A stretch of 64,000 nt of DNA from Marinobacter maritimus (GCF_007671675.1 NZ_VCGW01000002.1:186001-250000); one strand, 5' to 3'. Counted from the stretch's first letter, positions 45,042-54,897 are shown. The notes: generated from the sequence alone by a model not told the origin. Translations and numbers: made by a program.

Positions 45042-45811
45042 ACAGCTTCTCCTGTGTCTTCGGCGTGAGCCTGTGTTGTGTCAGTGTCGATCCCCAACTT
45101 GTTCAGCACATCACGCCGGATATCGGCGAAGGCTGATAAATCGTGGGTTTTAGGCATGTGGCCAAGCTCGATTTCCCGCAACACGGTGGCAGGTCGGTTG
45201 CTGAATACCAGCACACGGTCGGCAAGGTACAGCGCTTCGTCTACATCGTGGGTAACCAGCACCACGGTAGGGCGCTCTTCTTCAATCAGATCTTTCAGAA
45301 CGCTTTGCAGGGTCATTCTTGTCAGTGCATCCAGTGCGCCAAAAGGTTCATCCAGCAACAGGACTTCTGGCCGCGCTATGAAGGCCCGGGCCAGAGCACA
45401 ACGCTGCCGCATGCCACCTGATACCTGATGCGGGTAGTAGTGTTCAAAGCCGGACAGCTCTACCTTTGCAAGCCATTTTTGCGCCTCTGCGAACGCTGTT
45501 TGCTTTGGGGTGTTCTGAAATTCCAGTGCGAGGGCTACGTTTCCGGCCAGTGTCAGCCAGGGGTACAGGGCATGTTCCTGGAATACCAGAGTGCGCCGTG
45601 GTGAGGGTTTTTCGATACGCTTGCCACCAGCGGTCAAGGTGCCGGTAGAGGGTGTTTGAAGGCCTGCGAGCATATGCAGTAACGTCGATTTCCCGCAGCC
45701 AGAGGGCCCGAGAAGAGCCACAATTTCTCCGGTTTTGATGGTTGTATTGAAGTGATCAATGACGTTGAGGTGGCCAAACGACTTTGTCACCTCGCTGAAT
45801 GTCAGTTCCAT
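45038..45811 (-). CDS. ABC transporter ATPase (SsuB/TauB/NrtD type)
   Basis: The 257-residue ATPase has Walker A GPSGCGKST, the signature VSGGMRQR (preceded by HQ), Walker B VLLLDEPFGALD and the switch His in LVTHDVDEALY. It is the first gene of the operon. The upstream stretch 45812-46074 shows no gene. Confidence 0.93.
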   Translation of the reverse strand: MELTFSEVTKSFGHLNVIDHFNTTIKTGEIVALLGPSGCGKSTLLHMLAGLQTPSTGTLTAGGKRIEKPSPRRTLVFQEHALYPWLTLAGNVALALEFQNTPKQTAFAEAQKWLAKVELSGFEHYYPHQVSGGMRQRCALARAFIARPEVLLLDEPFGALDALTRMTLQSVLKDLIEEERPTVVLVTHDVDEALYLADRVLVFSNRPATVLREIELGHMPKTHDLSAFADIRRDVLNKLGIDTDTTQAHAEDTGEAV

Positions 45812-45970
45812 ATAGCCCGCCGGTATATTGATATATTCTTTAATCGAATAACAATTATCTATTTTATTACCAAATTGAAATACGGAAAAGTGTTTTCCCT
45901 ACTTTTCACGGGATAAATTTCAGGCGGTGAGCTGTGGGCTGAAAAGGCAGCACTGGGTTTTGCGAGGAGA

Positions 45971-46028
45971 GTGTATTGAAAGCGTATTGAATAAAAGTGC
46001 ATTGAATAACCGCCGGGCAAGGCCCGGC
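45971..46028. repeat. Short tandem repeats and a hairpin between fadE and the ABC operon
   Basis: Three near copies of GYATTGAA (GTGTATTGAA, GCGTATTGAA, GTGCATTGAA) occur in 45970-46009 with about 12 bp spacing. They are followed by a perfect GCCGGGC-AAG-GCCCGGC hairpin (46012-46028), 47 bp beyond the fadE stop. The hairpin may end fadE transcription, though it lacks a T run. Confidence 0.45.
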
Positions 46029-46074
46029 AGTTATCAGTTAAGGGCTCGCTTACGTCGCCTTTTAATCAAGTGGT

Positions 46075-48576
46075 CTAATCCCTGGCAGGCCTTTCAACCA
46101 CTTTGCGTTTGCCCTTGGCGCACCGGGACAGCGCCTTCAGACCCTCCTCATCAAAGGCGTCCACGCGTATAACGTCGTACAGAGCAGTCAGTGCTTCCTC
46201 AAGTTTATCGCATTCATCTGCCTTTACGACGCCTTCAGCGCAGGCCCAATCTACAAGCTCTTTGCGCTGATGGCCCATCAGCAGTGCGATACCGTCCAGG
46301 TCGTCCTCGTCGCGATTGCGAACCGCATCATGTAAACGGCCGCGCATGTCGGCGGTTTCGTTTGCCAGTTTATAGGCATTCAGAACACGGCCAAGAGAAT
46401 CGTCGGGATCCATGGTGGTGTAGGCGCCGCGGCTGATGCGCTGGCGTAGCGGGGTGTCTTCAACAATGCTGGCGGCCACGCGGGTGCCCAGCTTGTCATC
46501 GGGCCCGTTAAGACCGGTGGCACCCAGTGGGAACACCAGCAGACGCAAAGGCCAGCGCAAGGCAGGTACCGGGAAGTTGATAATTGCCTCACGCATGGAG
46601 TGCTGCAGATCCCGCAGGCAGGTTTGCAGACACCACTCTACCAGCGGCCGCTGATCGTCCGGGTAGCCCTCTTCATGCCATTGCTTGATCACCGCCGACG
46701 CGTAATACAGCTGCACCAGGCAGTCCGCCATACGCCCGGACAGCCTCTGCCGGGCTTTGAGACCACCGCCTACGGACAGCAGAGTTACATCGGTCATCAG
46801 TGCAAACCCCGCCGAGAAGCGGGCAAGCTGACGATACGATGATTTGATGCCGCCCTGCCTGGGTACCGATTCCAGCAGCCCTCCGGTAAGGCCCAGAACC
46901 AGCGCCCGCAGAGCATTTCGAGTGGTATGGGCCAGATGCCGATAGAAGATGCCGTCGAACTTTTTCGCGGCGTTGTCCTCATCTTCCATACCGGCGGCTG
47001 CGATTTCTTCAACAATAAACGGATGGCAGCGAATGGCGCCCTGGCCAAACACCATCAGGCTGCGGGTCAGGATGTTTGCACCTTCTACCGTAATGCCAAT
47101 GGGCACTGCGTTGTAGGCGCGGGCCATGAAGTTGCGGGGGCCGGTAATCACGCCACGGCCTGCTACCACGTCCATGGCGTGGTTGATCACGATTCGCATA
47201 AGATCGGTGTTGCGGTATTTCAGCAACGCTGAAGGTACCGCCGGTCGCACGCCTCTATCCAGCATGCCGGAGGTCAACAGGCGGGCTGCATCCATCATGT
47301 AGGTATAGCCGGCGATGGGCTCTAGGGCTTCCTGTACACCTTCAAACTGACTGATGGAGCGGCCAAACTGCTCGCGGGTGTAGGCGTAGGAACCGGTCGC
47401 GAGGCTGGCAACCTTGCCAGCACCGGTACCCAGCGCGGGCAGGGAAATGGAGCGGCCAATGGAGAGACACTCCAGCAACATGGTCCAGCCCTTGCCGAGC
47501 ATATCCTGACCACCGATAACCTGATCCATGGGGATGAACACTTCGGTGCCCCAGGTCGGGCCGTTCATGAATACGGTGTTCATGGGCAGGTGTCGAGCGC
47601 CTGCGTGTACACCTTCGGTTTCGCGGGGAACCATCACGCAGGTCACGCCGATGTCGGCATTATCGCCCAGCAGTTTTTCCGGATCGTAAACCTTGATGGC
47701 CAGGCCAATCAGTGTGGCGACCGGAGCCAGGGTGATGTAACGCTTGTTCCAGGTGACTTTCAGGCCCAGCACTTCTTTGCCGTTCCACTCGCCCTTGCAC
47801 ACAATGCCTTTGTCCGGAATGGCGCCTGCATCGGAGCCCGCGATCGGGGAGGTAAGGGCAAAGCAGGGAATTTCCTCGCCACCGGCCAGCCGCGGCAGGT
47901 AGTGTTTTTTCTGTTCGTCAGTACCGTAATGCATCAGCAACTCACCCGGGCCGAGGGAGTTGGGTACCATCACGGTGACCGCCGCAGACACGCTGCGGGT
48001 AGAAATCTTCATCACGATTTCTGAATGGGCGGTGTTGGAGAAGCCCATGCCGCCGTCTTCTTTCGGAATCACCAAGCCGAAAAATCCGTTTTCACGGATA
48101 AACTTCCAGGCTTTGTCCGGCAGATCGTAGTGTTCGTGGGTAATCTTCCAGTCATCCAGCATGCCACAGAGTTTCTCCACCGGGCCATCGAGGAACGCCT
48201 GCTCTTCGCTGGTCAGGTGCGCAGGCTTGGCGTCGAGCAGCTTTGACCATTGCGGCTTGCCGGAGAACAGCTCGCCATCCCAGTCCACAGAGCCGGATTT
48301 CAGGGCTTCTTCTTCGGTGGACGATAGTTTGGGAAGGCGGCTGCGAACCCAGCCCAGTAGCGGTCGGCTGAACTTGTCGAGACGCAGCTCGCTGGGAATA
48401 ACCAGAATCAGAGCTAAGGCGAGAAAAAGGCCACCAAACAGGACACTGGCAAGATGCCACTCATCCTGGAACACGCCCACCAGAGTGGCGATGGACATCA
48501 CCAGAGCAGCGGTGGTGCCGCCAACTCCCAGATAGATCAAAATCAGGGCACTGATGAGCAGTAAAAGTACACTCAT
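46075..48576 (-). CDS. fadE: Acyl-CoA dehydrogenase, long FadE type
   Basis: The 833-residue protein is the long proteobacterial FadE. It has an N-terminal pair of membrane helices (about 1-60) absent from mitochondrial enzymes, then the acyl-CoA dehydrogenase core, with FALTSPIAGSDAGAIPDKG as the FAD-side segment, VEGANILTRSLMVFGQGAIRCHPF as part of the catalytic region and a C-terminal helical extension. It oxidises fatty acyl-CoA to trans-2-enoyl-CoA in beta-oxidation. It stands alone, with a 144-bp upstream region where fatty-acid regulators would act; I see no clear PsrA or FadR box. Confidence 0.95.
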   Translation of the reverse strand: MSVLLLLISALILIYLGVGGTTAALVMSIATLVGVFQDEWHLASVLFGGLFLALALILVIPSELRLDKFSRPLLGWVRSRLPKLSSTEEEALKSGSVDWDGELFSGKPQWSKLLDAKPAHLTSEEQAFLDGPVEKLCGMLDDWKITHEHYDLPDKAWKFIRENGFFGLVIPKEDGGMGFSNTAHSEIVMKISTRSVSAAVTVMVPNSLGPGELLMHYGTDEQKKHYLPRLAGGEEIPCFALTSPIAGSDAGAIPDKGIVCKGEWNGKEVLGLKVTWNKRYITLAPVATLIGLAIKVYDPEKLLGDNADIGVTCVMVPRETEGVHAGARHLPMNTVFMNGPTWGTEVFIPMDQVIGGQDMLGKGWTMLLECLSIGRSISLPALGTGAGKVASLATGSYAYTREQFGRSISQFEGVQEALEPIAGYTYMMDAARLLTSGMLDRGVRPAVPSALLKYRNTDLMRIVINHAMDVVAGRGVITGPRNFMARAYNAVPIGITVEGANILTRSLMVFGQGAIRCHPFIVEEIAAAGMEDEDNAAKKFDGIFYRHLAHTTRNALRALVLGLTGGLLESVPRQGGIKSSYRQLARFSAGFALMTDVTLLSVGGGLKARQRLSGRMADCLVQLYYASAVIKQWHEEGYPDDQRPLVEWCLQTCLRDLQHSMREAIINFPVPALRWPLRLLVFPLGATGLNGPDDKLGTRVAASIVEDTPLRQRISRGAYTTMDPDDSLGRVLNAYKLANETADMRGRLHDAVRNRDEDDLDGIALLMGHQRKELVDWACAEGVVKADECDKLEEALTALYDVIRVDAFDEEGLKALSRCAKGKRKVVERPARD

Positions 48577-48720
48577 GGGCAGACCTCCGTATCGTGGATT
48601 AAATCAGAGAATACCAGTTTTAACCTTCGGCCAAAGTACTCGCACATGCAAGAGCAGCGCGTGAGTACAGACTTGTCGCTGTATTTATTACTCGAACCTG
48701 ATTATTGCCTGACCCCAGGT

Positions 48721-49611
48721 TTACAGGCTCAAGCCAACAATCAGCAGCGCCAGTGTGGCCAAAAGAATCGCGACGTTGGTGCCTAGCAACACGTTGAGGG
48801 CGTCTGGCTGATCAATAGCTCCGGGTAGCTTGCAGGCAAGCCAGAGTGCGAAGGGAGCGGTTACCAGTGACAGTATCGACGGCCATGGCAACCAGCCGGC
48901 GAATATGCCCGTTATCAGAACGGCGTAGCCCGCAACAAACAGGGCGGACACCAGCCGCGCGGCGAAAAGCGTGCCGAAGGTGATGACAAGATGACGGCGA
49001 CCTATTTTGCGATCTGCCTCTGCATCCGGTATCTGGTTGATCAGTAGCAGCTCGCTCACCAGCAGCAGGCTGATCAGGGATACGGTAATGGCGGTGGCAT
49101 CAAGTTTTGCTCCAAGTGCTACCAGCGTGCCCAGAATCATCACCGGCCCAAACCCGATGCCTGGTGCAAGCAGGCACAGCAAGGGGGAACGGGTAATCCA
49201 GCGGGTATAAGTAAGCACAAGCGCCACTCCGGCGGTGCCCAGAACCAGCATCGGCAGACCGCGTTGCCAGAGAAAATACAGGCCAATAAGGATCACCAGG
49301 ACCAGAGTGCAAATGGCTGCCGCCAACACACGTTTTGCGGCCCGGGGAACCTCCGGAAGTGCGCCGCTGCCGCCGGAAAACGGTGTTCGGGTGGTGATCA
49401 GATCCAGCCCGGACTCGAAATCCTCGTATTCATTGAGCAGATTCACCGCCGCATGTGCCAGCAAGGCACCCACGAAGACTAACAGCGTGTCCAGCAACGC
49501 TGGTGGTTCGCCCTGTTGCCACGCCACTGCAACCCCCTGCCCGACACACAGAGGTGCAAGAACCAGAAAGTTGGGTCGGGAAGCGCGTACAACCGCGATG
49601 GCTTCAGACAT
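48721..49611 (-). CDS. UbiA-family prenyltransferase (MenA-like)
   Basis: The protein has about 296 residues and nine membrane segments. The two Asp-rich motifs of UbiA enzymes are LLNEYEDFESGLD (around 60-72) and IPDAEADRKIGRRHL (around 190-204), which bind the prenyl diphosphate via magnesium. It attaches a prenyl tail to an aromatic ring; GGSGALPE between them resembles MenA rather than UbiA. Whether it makes menaquinone is doubtful, since no men genes are near. A TTG 15 bp earlier is in frame; the ATG at 49611 with GAGGAAACC is chosen. Confidence 0.8.
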   Translation of the reverse strand: MSEAIAVVRASRPNFLVLAPLCVGQGVAVAWQQGEPPALLDTLLVFVGALLAHAAVNLLNEYEDFESGLDLITTRTPFSGGSGALPEVPRAAKRVLAAAICTLVLVILIGLYFLWQRGLPMLVLGTAGVALVLTYTRWITRSPLLCLLAPGIGFGPVMILGTLVALGAKLDATAITVSLISLLLVSELLLINQIPDAEADRKIGRRHLVITFGTLFAARLVSALFVAGYAVLITGIFAGWLPWPSILSLVTAPFALWLACKLPGAIDQPDALNVLLGTNVAILLATLALLIVGLSL

Positions 49612-49622
49612 GCATGGTTTCC

Positions 49623-50510
49623 TCAAAAATAATCTGCGGCAAAAACCAGCCCTAGCACGATCGGCATGACAATGAGGCTTCCCAAATTACTCAATAGTAC
49701 CAATGATGCGACTTTATGGGGTTCCTGCTGGTATTGCTCCGCGACCATATAGTTAAGCACTGCCGGTGGCAGAGCGGCGAATACCCAGAGTGCCGCAACC
49801 TGGAGGCCAGGCAAGTCCAGCAGATAAATCATGGGCCAGGCGAGCAGCAAACCACTTAGCGGGCAGGCGATGGCGCCGAGCATGCCCAGCTTCCAGTCGC
49901 TGAAGTCGACATCCAGCATGCGTACGCCCAAGGTAAACAGCATAAGCGGTATGCAGACTTCACCAAGCATGTTCAGGGTTTGCAGTAGCCAGTCTGGCAG
50001 CATTACGCCCCCAAGGTTCACGGTCAGTCCGGCGATGCTGGCAAACACAACTGGTAGTCTGAGGCGCTGAATAATGGAGGTGTGTGGATCAAGCATGTGC
50101 AGGCCCACGGAAAAGTGCAGTAGCATTTCCACGATAAACAGCACAACGGCTGCGGGCAGCGCCGCCTCGCCAAAGGCGAGAACCAGCAGTGGGAGCCCCA
50201 TGTTGCCTGAGTTGTTGAACATCATGGGCGGCAGAAAGGTTTTCGGATTCAGGTTAAGAAGCCGGGTCAGCGGATACAGAATGACTCCCGAGCCCAGAAC
50301 CACAACCGTTGCCGCCAGCGCAAGCCCGGCATAGTCCTGCAATGGCGCCTTCTGGTCTGCCAATACGGCGAAGATCAGCATGGGAACAAACAGTTCCATG
50401 TTCAGAACGTTCAGCCCGCGAATATCCGGCGTGCGAAATCGTCCGTACAGGGCTCCGCAGCCGGCAATGAGGAAGACAGGCAGCAGGGTCGACAGGATCT
50501 GACCAATCAT
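49623..50510 (-). CDS. AEC family transporter (auxin-efflux-carrier type)
   Basis: The protein has about 295 residues and ten membrane segments in two inverted halves. The family's features MLIFAVLADQKAPL, PPMMFNNSGNMGLPLLVLAFGE and PAVLNYMVAEQYQQE are present. Bacterial relatives carry malate or other organic acids. A longer ORF adds 25 polar residues; the ATG at 50510 with GGAGTTG is better. It ends 11 bp before the prenyltransferase start, so the two form an operon. Confidence 0.85.
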   Translation of the reverse strand: MIGQILSTLLPVFLIAGCGALYGRFRTPDIRGLNVLNMELFVPMLIFAVLADQKAPLQDYAGLALAATVVVLGSGVILYPLTRLLNLNPKTFLPPMMFNNSGNMGLPLLVLAFGEAALPAAVVLFIVEMLLHFSVGLHMLDPHTSIIQRLRLPVVFASIAGLTVNLGGVMLPDWLLQTLNMLGEVCIPLMLFTLGVRMLDVDFSDWKLGMLGAIACPLSGLLLAWPMIYLLDLPGLQVAALWVFAALPPAVLNYMVAEQYQQEPHKVASLVLLSNLGSLIVMPIVLGLVFAADYF

Positions 50511-50712
50511 TAACAACTCCAAAGGCGCGGGGAGGGTTTGCGCAGATAAACCGTTAGGTTCGCAAGTATGTGGGTAATTCGGCAAGTATTATTGCATCCT
50601 GTTCGACCAAAGAAGAATGCTTGTGTTCGAGGGCGCGGTTGCCGGGAGGACAATACCCCCCCACAATAAAAACAAGAGTTATCCAACTGTTTACCGATTG
50701 TGGAGTGCGCCA

Positions 50713-51915
50713 GTGACAGACTCTTTTGATCAGCCTCTTTCCCGAGAAAATACCTGCTCGGTCAAGTTTGATGCCCGCCGGGCGGTGTTTGGCCGTGAGG
50801 ATGTGATTCCGGTCTGGGTAGCGGACATGGATTTTGCCGCCCCAGAGGCCGTCACCCGGGCGCTTTCGAAGCGTGCCGCGCACCCGGTTTATGGCTATAC
50901 CCTGTTTCCAGACAGCCTGTTCGAGTCAATAATGGACTGGTTTCGTGAGCGACACGGCTGGAAAATCCAGCGCGAGTGGATATTGATGGCGCCGGGTGTG
51001 GTGCCGTCCTTGCATGCGGCCTGTATGGCCTATGCGGCCCCGGGTGAGGGGGTGATTGTGCAACCACCGGTATATCCACCGTTCTTCAGCTCCGTGCAGC
51101 TCAGTGGCCGGGTAGTGATTGAGAACCCGCTGGTCTGTGACGATGAAACCGGGGAATACCGGATGGATCTGGAGCATCTGGAAACCTGCGCTGCGCGCCC
51201 GGATGCCAGGCTTCTGATGCTGTGTTCGCCTCACAACCCGGTCGGACGTATCTGGTCGGAACCGGAGCTCAAGGCCGTGCTGGATATTGCCCGTCGCCAT
51301 GAGCTGACGGTGATTTCCGATGAAATCCACTGCGATCTCACCTTTACCGACAAACCCCGACACAAAATGCTGGCAACGCTTGCCGGGCGGGACGATGCCC
51401 TGATAACAGCGGTGGCGCCGAGCAAAAGCTTTAACTTGCCGGGGCTAGGTCTGTCTGCTCTGGTCATACCGGATCGCGAACAGCGCAATGCCATGAAAGC
51501 GGTGTTTGATTCCATGCATGTGCCGCAGTGTAATCCGTTCAGCATTGCAGGATTTGAAGCGGGTTATCGCTATGGTGCGCCCTGGCTGGATGACCTGATG
51601 GTGTATTTACGAAAGAACCGGGATTTTGTGGTGGAAACGGTTAACGCCCGCCTGCCTGGCATTCGTACCAGCGCGCCCGAAGGCACCTACCTCATGTGGC
51701 TCGATTGCCGAAACCTGGGCATGAATGATGCCGCTTTGAAACGGTTTTTTGTGGAAGACGCCGGCGTGGGTATGAATCCCGGCGTCTCATTTGGCGAGCA
51801 AGGCAGTGGTTTCATGCGGCTCAACATTGGCTGCCCCACGGCGGTACTGGCCGATGTGCTACAGCGTATTGAAGCGGCACTGCCAGCCATTCGGCGGACT
51901 ACTGGTCAACTATAG
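50713..51915 (+). CDS. MalY/PatB-type PLP-dependent C-S lyase
   Basis: The 400-residue protein is a fold-type I PLP enzyme: VWVADMDFAAPEAVTRAL near 35-52, LLMLCSPHNPVGRIW, VISDEIHCDLTF and the PLP Lys in VAPSKSFNLPGLGLSALVIP. It matches MalY and PatB, which split cystathionine or cysteine conjugates. GTG at 50713 has GGAG 7 bp upstream and gives the family length; an ATG at 50617 adds about 32 unlike residues. The end overlaps the small secreted protein gene by 17 bp. Confidence 0.9.
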   Translation: MTDSFDQPLSRENTCSVKFDARRAVFGREDVIPVWVADMDFAAPEAVTRALSKRAAHPVYGYTLFPDSLFESIMDWFRERHGWKIQREWILMAPGVVPSLHAACMAYAAPGEGVIVQPPVYPPFFSSVQLSGRVVIENPLVCDDETGEYRMDLEHLETCAARPDARLLMLCSPHNPVGRIWSEPELKAVLDIARRHELTVISDEIHCDLTFTDKPRHKMLATLAGRDDALITAVAPSKSFNLPGLGLSALVIPDREQRNAMKAVFDSMHVPQCNPFSIAGFEAGYRYGAPWLDDLMVYLRKNRDFVVETVNARLPGIRTSAPEGTYLMWLDCRNLGMNDAALKRFFVEDAGVGMNPGVSFGEQGSGFMRLNIGCPTAVLADVLQRIEAALPAIRRTTGQL

Positions 51916-52252
51916 AACAGTGGTCGTCGACAAGTTCCCAGCGCGATGGCTCACTCATCCCCGGCATATCTCCGCTGGTTTCTTCGACGGCTTTCCACAC
52001 TTTGCTGCCGTGGAAGGCCATTTCACCCTCTTGGTAGGTCTCGGCCCAAAGCCACTGTTCCGGGCGCTCGCATAGGCCAGACGCGCTTTCGCCAGATGTG
52101 CTGGTTGAGTTTGTGGCTGGGTCCGGTGTTTTAACCTGGGAGGTCTCACTGCTCTGGGCGTTGGCGGCAGAACCGAGTGCTGTAATACATAACACCAGCA
52201 GTAACGACGCCAGCGTGTGATGAAAGGATCTGAACGTGGATTTCATAAGCAT
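51899..52252 (-). CDS. Small secreted protein with chitin-binding-like (CBM5/12) domain
   Basis: The protein has about 117 residues with a signal peptide (cleavage near AANAQ), a Ser/Thr-rich linker, and the motif W-AETYQEGEMAFHGSKVWKAV-E--PG-S-PSRWELV. This resembles a CBM5/12-type carbohydrate-binding module (AWxxxxVYxxGDxVxYxGxxYxAxW with PxxxxxWxLV). A pair of Cys (ERPEQW neighbour and DHC) may form a disulfide. It could bind chitin or glycans; a catalytic domain is absent. AAAGGAG precedes the ATG. It overlaps the patB end by 17 bp. Confidence 0.62.
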   Translation of the reverse strand: MLMKSTFRSFHHTLASLLLVLCITALGSAANAQSSETSQVKTPDPATNSTSTSGESASGLCERPEQWLWAETYQEGEMAFHGSKVWKAVEETSGDMPGMSEPSRWELVDDHCSIVDQ

Positions 52253-52272
52253 GATGGGCTCCTTTACGTGTA

Positions 52273-53211
52273 TCAACGCAATTTGCTGTAATCCGGTGTA
52301 TGTCGGCCGGCTCGGGTTGCCAGTAGTAACCCGGCGAGGATAAACGCCCCGCCAATAACATGGAACAGCCCCAGCGATTCCCCCAGGAAAATGCTGGCGA
52401 GAATTGAGGCAAACACCGGTGTCAGGTAAATGAATATGGCCGCCCGTGACGGTCCTATGCTGTGCACCGCGTAATTCCAGAAACCGTAGGCGAGAATCCC
52501 CGGGAAGATCGCGAAGTAGGCAAGCGGCATGGCCGTTTGCCGGGTCAGCTCAAAGCCCCCTGAGAAGAACAGCAGGTCGCCCAGGTAAAACGGCAGGATA
52601 ACCAGAGTGCCAAGTAGAATCTGCGTGCTGAGGAAGGTAAACCCCGGCAGAGGCACGGCCTGGCGTCTGAGCAGTACGGAAAACAGGCCCCAGCTGAACA
52701 CGGCGGCCACCATAATCAGGTCCCCCGGTTGGGCTTGCAGGCCCGTGAGTACTGATAGATCCCCCCGTGCCACCACGGTGAGAATGCCAAAGATTGCCAG
52801 CGCGATTCCCAGAGCCTGAATTGGCCGTGTGCGATCGCCCAGAACAATCCACGCCAGCAGTGATACGAAAATCGGAATGGTGGCATTGATCAGGGCGATG
52901 TTGGTGGCGGTAGTGGTAACCGCAGCAACATACAGCAGTGAGTTAAAGGCGCCAACGCTGAACGTGGCGAGTACCAACATCGAGCCCAGATGCTGACGGA
53001 TCACACTACGGTGTCGCCAGATACCGGGTAGGGCGAAAGGCAGTAAAATCGCGAGCGCAATCACCCAGCGCCAGAACGCCATGGAAAAGGGCGGTATGCT
53101 GTCAACCGTGCCCCGTGCAACAACGGCATTGCCGGCCCAGAACAGTGGAGTCAGAACCAGGCCTGCGTAAGTGAGAGTGGCAGATCTGGCCGGACTGTTT
53201 CCTGAAGACAC
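52273..53211 (-). CDS. EamA/DMT family transporter
   Basis: The 312-residue protein has ten membrane segments and two EamA repeats. TPLFWAGNAVVARGTVDSIPPFSMAFWRWVIALAILLP is the usual opening and GPSRAAIFIYLTPVFASILASIFLGESLG the usual close. Substrate unknown; relatives export amino acids or drugs. It is upstream of the CBM-like gene on the same strand with about 20 bp spacing. Confidence 0.9.
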   Translation of the reverse strand: MSSGNSPARSATLTYAGLVLTPLFWAGNAVVARGTVDSIPPFSMAFWRWVIALAILLPFALPGIWRHRSVIRQHLGSMLVLATFSVGAFNSLLYVAAVTTTATNIALINATIPIFVSLLAWIVLGDRTRPIQALGIALAIFGILTVVARGDLSVLTGLQAQPGDLIMVAAVFSWGLFSVLLRRQAVPLPGFTFLSTQILLGTLVILPFYLGDLLFFSGGFELTRQTAMPLAYFAIFPGILAYGFWNYAVHSIGPSRAAIFIYLTPVFASILASIFLGESLGLFHVIGGAFILAGLLLATRAGRHTPDYSKLR

Positions 53212-53257
53212 ATCAGCTCCTGTCGGTCATTTGCGAAAGCGCAAAAACGATAGGGTA

Positions 53258-54694
53258 CTATTCTCCTGGAACTTTTGCCTTGGTACCAATGTGGTAGGCG
53301 GCAAAACCCGCCATAACCACCTGATCCACCGCCATGCCGATTATGCGGCCATCGCTACTGGCGTTAATAGGGTATTGGGCGTTGGTGATCGGATCCGCAA
53401 TATGCCCAAGAACCTGACCCTTGGAAACCTTTGCGCCCAGCTCAACCTTGCTGAACAGAATGCCGCCATAGTTTGCACGTACCCAGGCTGAATCGTAATA
53501 CACCGGCTCCGGATCCCCCCATACAAACATACGGGAGATCATCCCCTGTTTTTCCATCAGGCTGGTCAGGCTGTTTACGCCGGCATCAATCTGGTGCTCC
53601 TGAATGCGGTGGGATTCGCCGGCTTCCAGCGTGACTGCACGAATACCTGCATTGACGGCTGCGGTGCGAAGCATCCCGGGTGATCCACTGCTGTGTACCA
53701 CCGCCATGCGATCAAAGCCTCTGGTGAACTCTGCAACCGTCGGGTTGTTCATGTCTGCACGCAGTTGCGGCAGGTTGGTACGCTTCAAAGAGCCCGTGTG
53801 AATATCCACCAGCATGTCGCAGTGTCGGATAATGTTTTCGAAAAGCGAGTAGGCAATCCGATCAGCCAGGCTGCCATCTCTACTGCCGGGAAAGTGCCGG
53901 TTCAAATCACGGCGATCAGGCAGGTAACGGCTGCCCTGTTCGAAGCCGGGCAGGTTTACAATGGGGATGCCCACGACGCTGCCACTCAGCTTTTCCGGAT
54001 CAAGGTCGTACATGGTCTGGCGGATAATCTCGATGCCATTGAGTTCGTCGCCATGAATTGTACTTGTCAGGCACAGGGTCGGGCCTGCATTGGCGCCATT
54101 AACTACCAGTACCGGCGTGGGCTGCGAGAGGCCTGCAATCTGAATACCGGATGACCAGCCAAGGCGTGTGGATGTACCAGGCAGGACTTCACTGCCAAGC
54201 AACGCAAGATTTTTGGCGCGCGGTGGCTCTTTTGCCTCCGGTTCGGGGATCGGTTGCTCTTGGGGTTCCGTTGCAGCGTTGGGGGTGGCTTCTTCCGCGG
54301 CGTCTCGAGTTTCCTGGTCTTCGTTGTCTGGGCTTTTTTGACTGCCCGGATCCGCCGGTGGCTCCGGAGTTGGTGCCGGTGCTACGTCTTTAAGGTCTAT
54401 ATTGGGCGCTACTTTTTTTGGCTTCGGCGTGGGCGCAGGCTTTGGTTTCGGGCTTTCCGGCGCAGCATCTACGGCGGGCGCAGGCGCCTTGCGGGCTTTC
54501 CGCAGTGGCTCCGACTGCTCCACATCTTCAACGCTTTCGTCTTCTGCCAGCTCTGCCAGCAGAATCTCACGGGCGGCCTTCACCTGTTTTTTGTCGGCGG
54601 GCGGGTCTGCCAATGTTACGGCAGGTACAGCCAGCATCAGCAGACATAGAAAGGATTTGAACTCGGTCAGCTTTTGCAGCCTGGAAAACAGCAT
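53258..54694 (-). CDS. Periplasmic M14-family deacylase (succinylglutamate desuccinylase/aspartoacylase-like) with long linker
   Basis: The 478-residue protein has a signal peptide (to about residue 30), a disordered, Pro/Ala/Glu/Lys-rich linker of about 125 residues (about 40-165), then a zinc deacylase domain. Zn ligands are His214 and Glu217 in STIHGDELNG and His299 in VDIHTGS, with DLNRHFPGS as the carboxylate-binding loop. The C-terminal part (GGILFSKVELGAKVSKGQVLGHIADPI) is a biotinyl-like beta domain typical of the group. The domain order suggests an envelope-localised amidase or deacylase. The substrate is unknown. Confidence 0.8.
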   Translation of the reverse strand: MLFSRLQKLTEFKSFLCLLMLAVPAVTLADPPADKKQVKAAREILLAELAEDESVEDVEQSEPLRKARKAPAPAVDAAPESPKPKPAPTPKPKKVAPNIDLKDVAPAPTPEPPADPGSQKSPDNEDQETRDAAEEATPNAATEPQEQPIPEPEAKEPPRAKNLALLGSEVLPGTSTRLGWSSGIQIAGLSQPTPVLVVNGANAGPTLCLTSTIHGDELNGIEIIRQTMYDLDPEKLSGSVVGIPIVNLPGFEQGSRYLPDRRDLNRHFPGSRDGSLADRIAYSLFENIIRHCDMLVDIHTGSLKRTNLPQLRADMNNPTVAEFTRGFDRMAVVHSSGSPGMLRTAAVNAGIRAVTLEAGESHRIQEHQIDAGVNSLTSLMEKQGMISRMFVWGDPEPVYYDSAWVRANYGGILFSKVELGAKVSKGQVLGHIADPITNAQYPINASSDGRIIGMAVDQVVMAGFAAYHIGTKAKVPGE

Positions 54695-54897
54695 GATTCC
54701 TCGCGGGTCATTTTCAAGGGCCCAAGGATAAAGGTCGAGTGGTGTTCATGAATATGGCAATAACAAAGATTTAATGCCATTTTCATAGTGTTGCCATGAA
54801 CTTCAGACGAACTTGCGTAACATTATGGGTCTGGCCAGCCTGCTGGGATAATCTTTACAGGCAAGGTCAGTTATAACCGACGGAGAGAGTAAACAAT

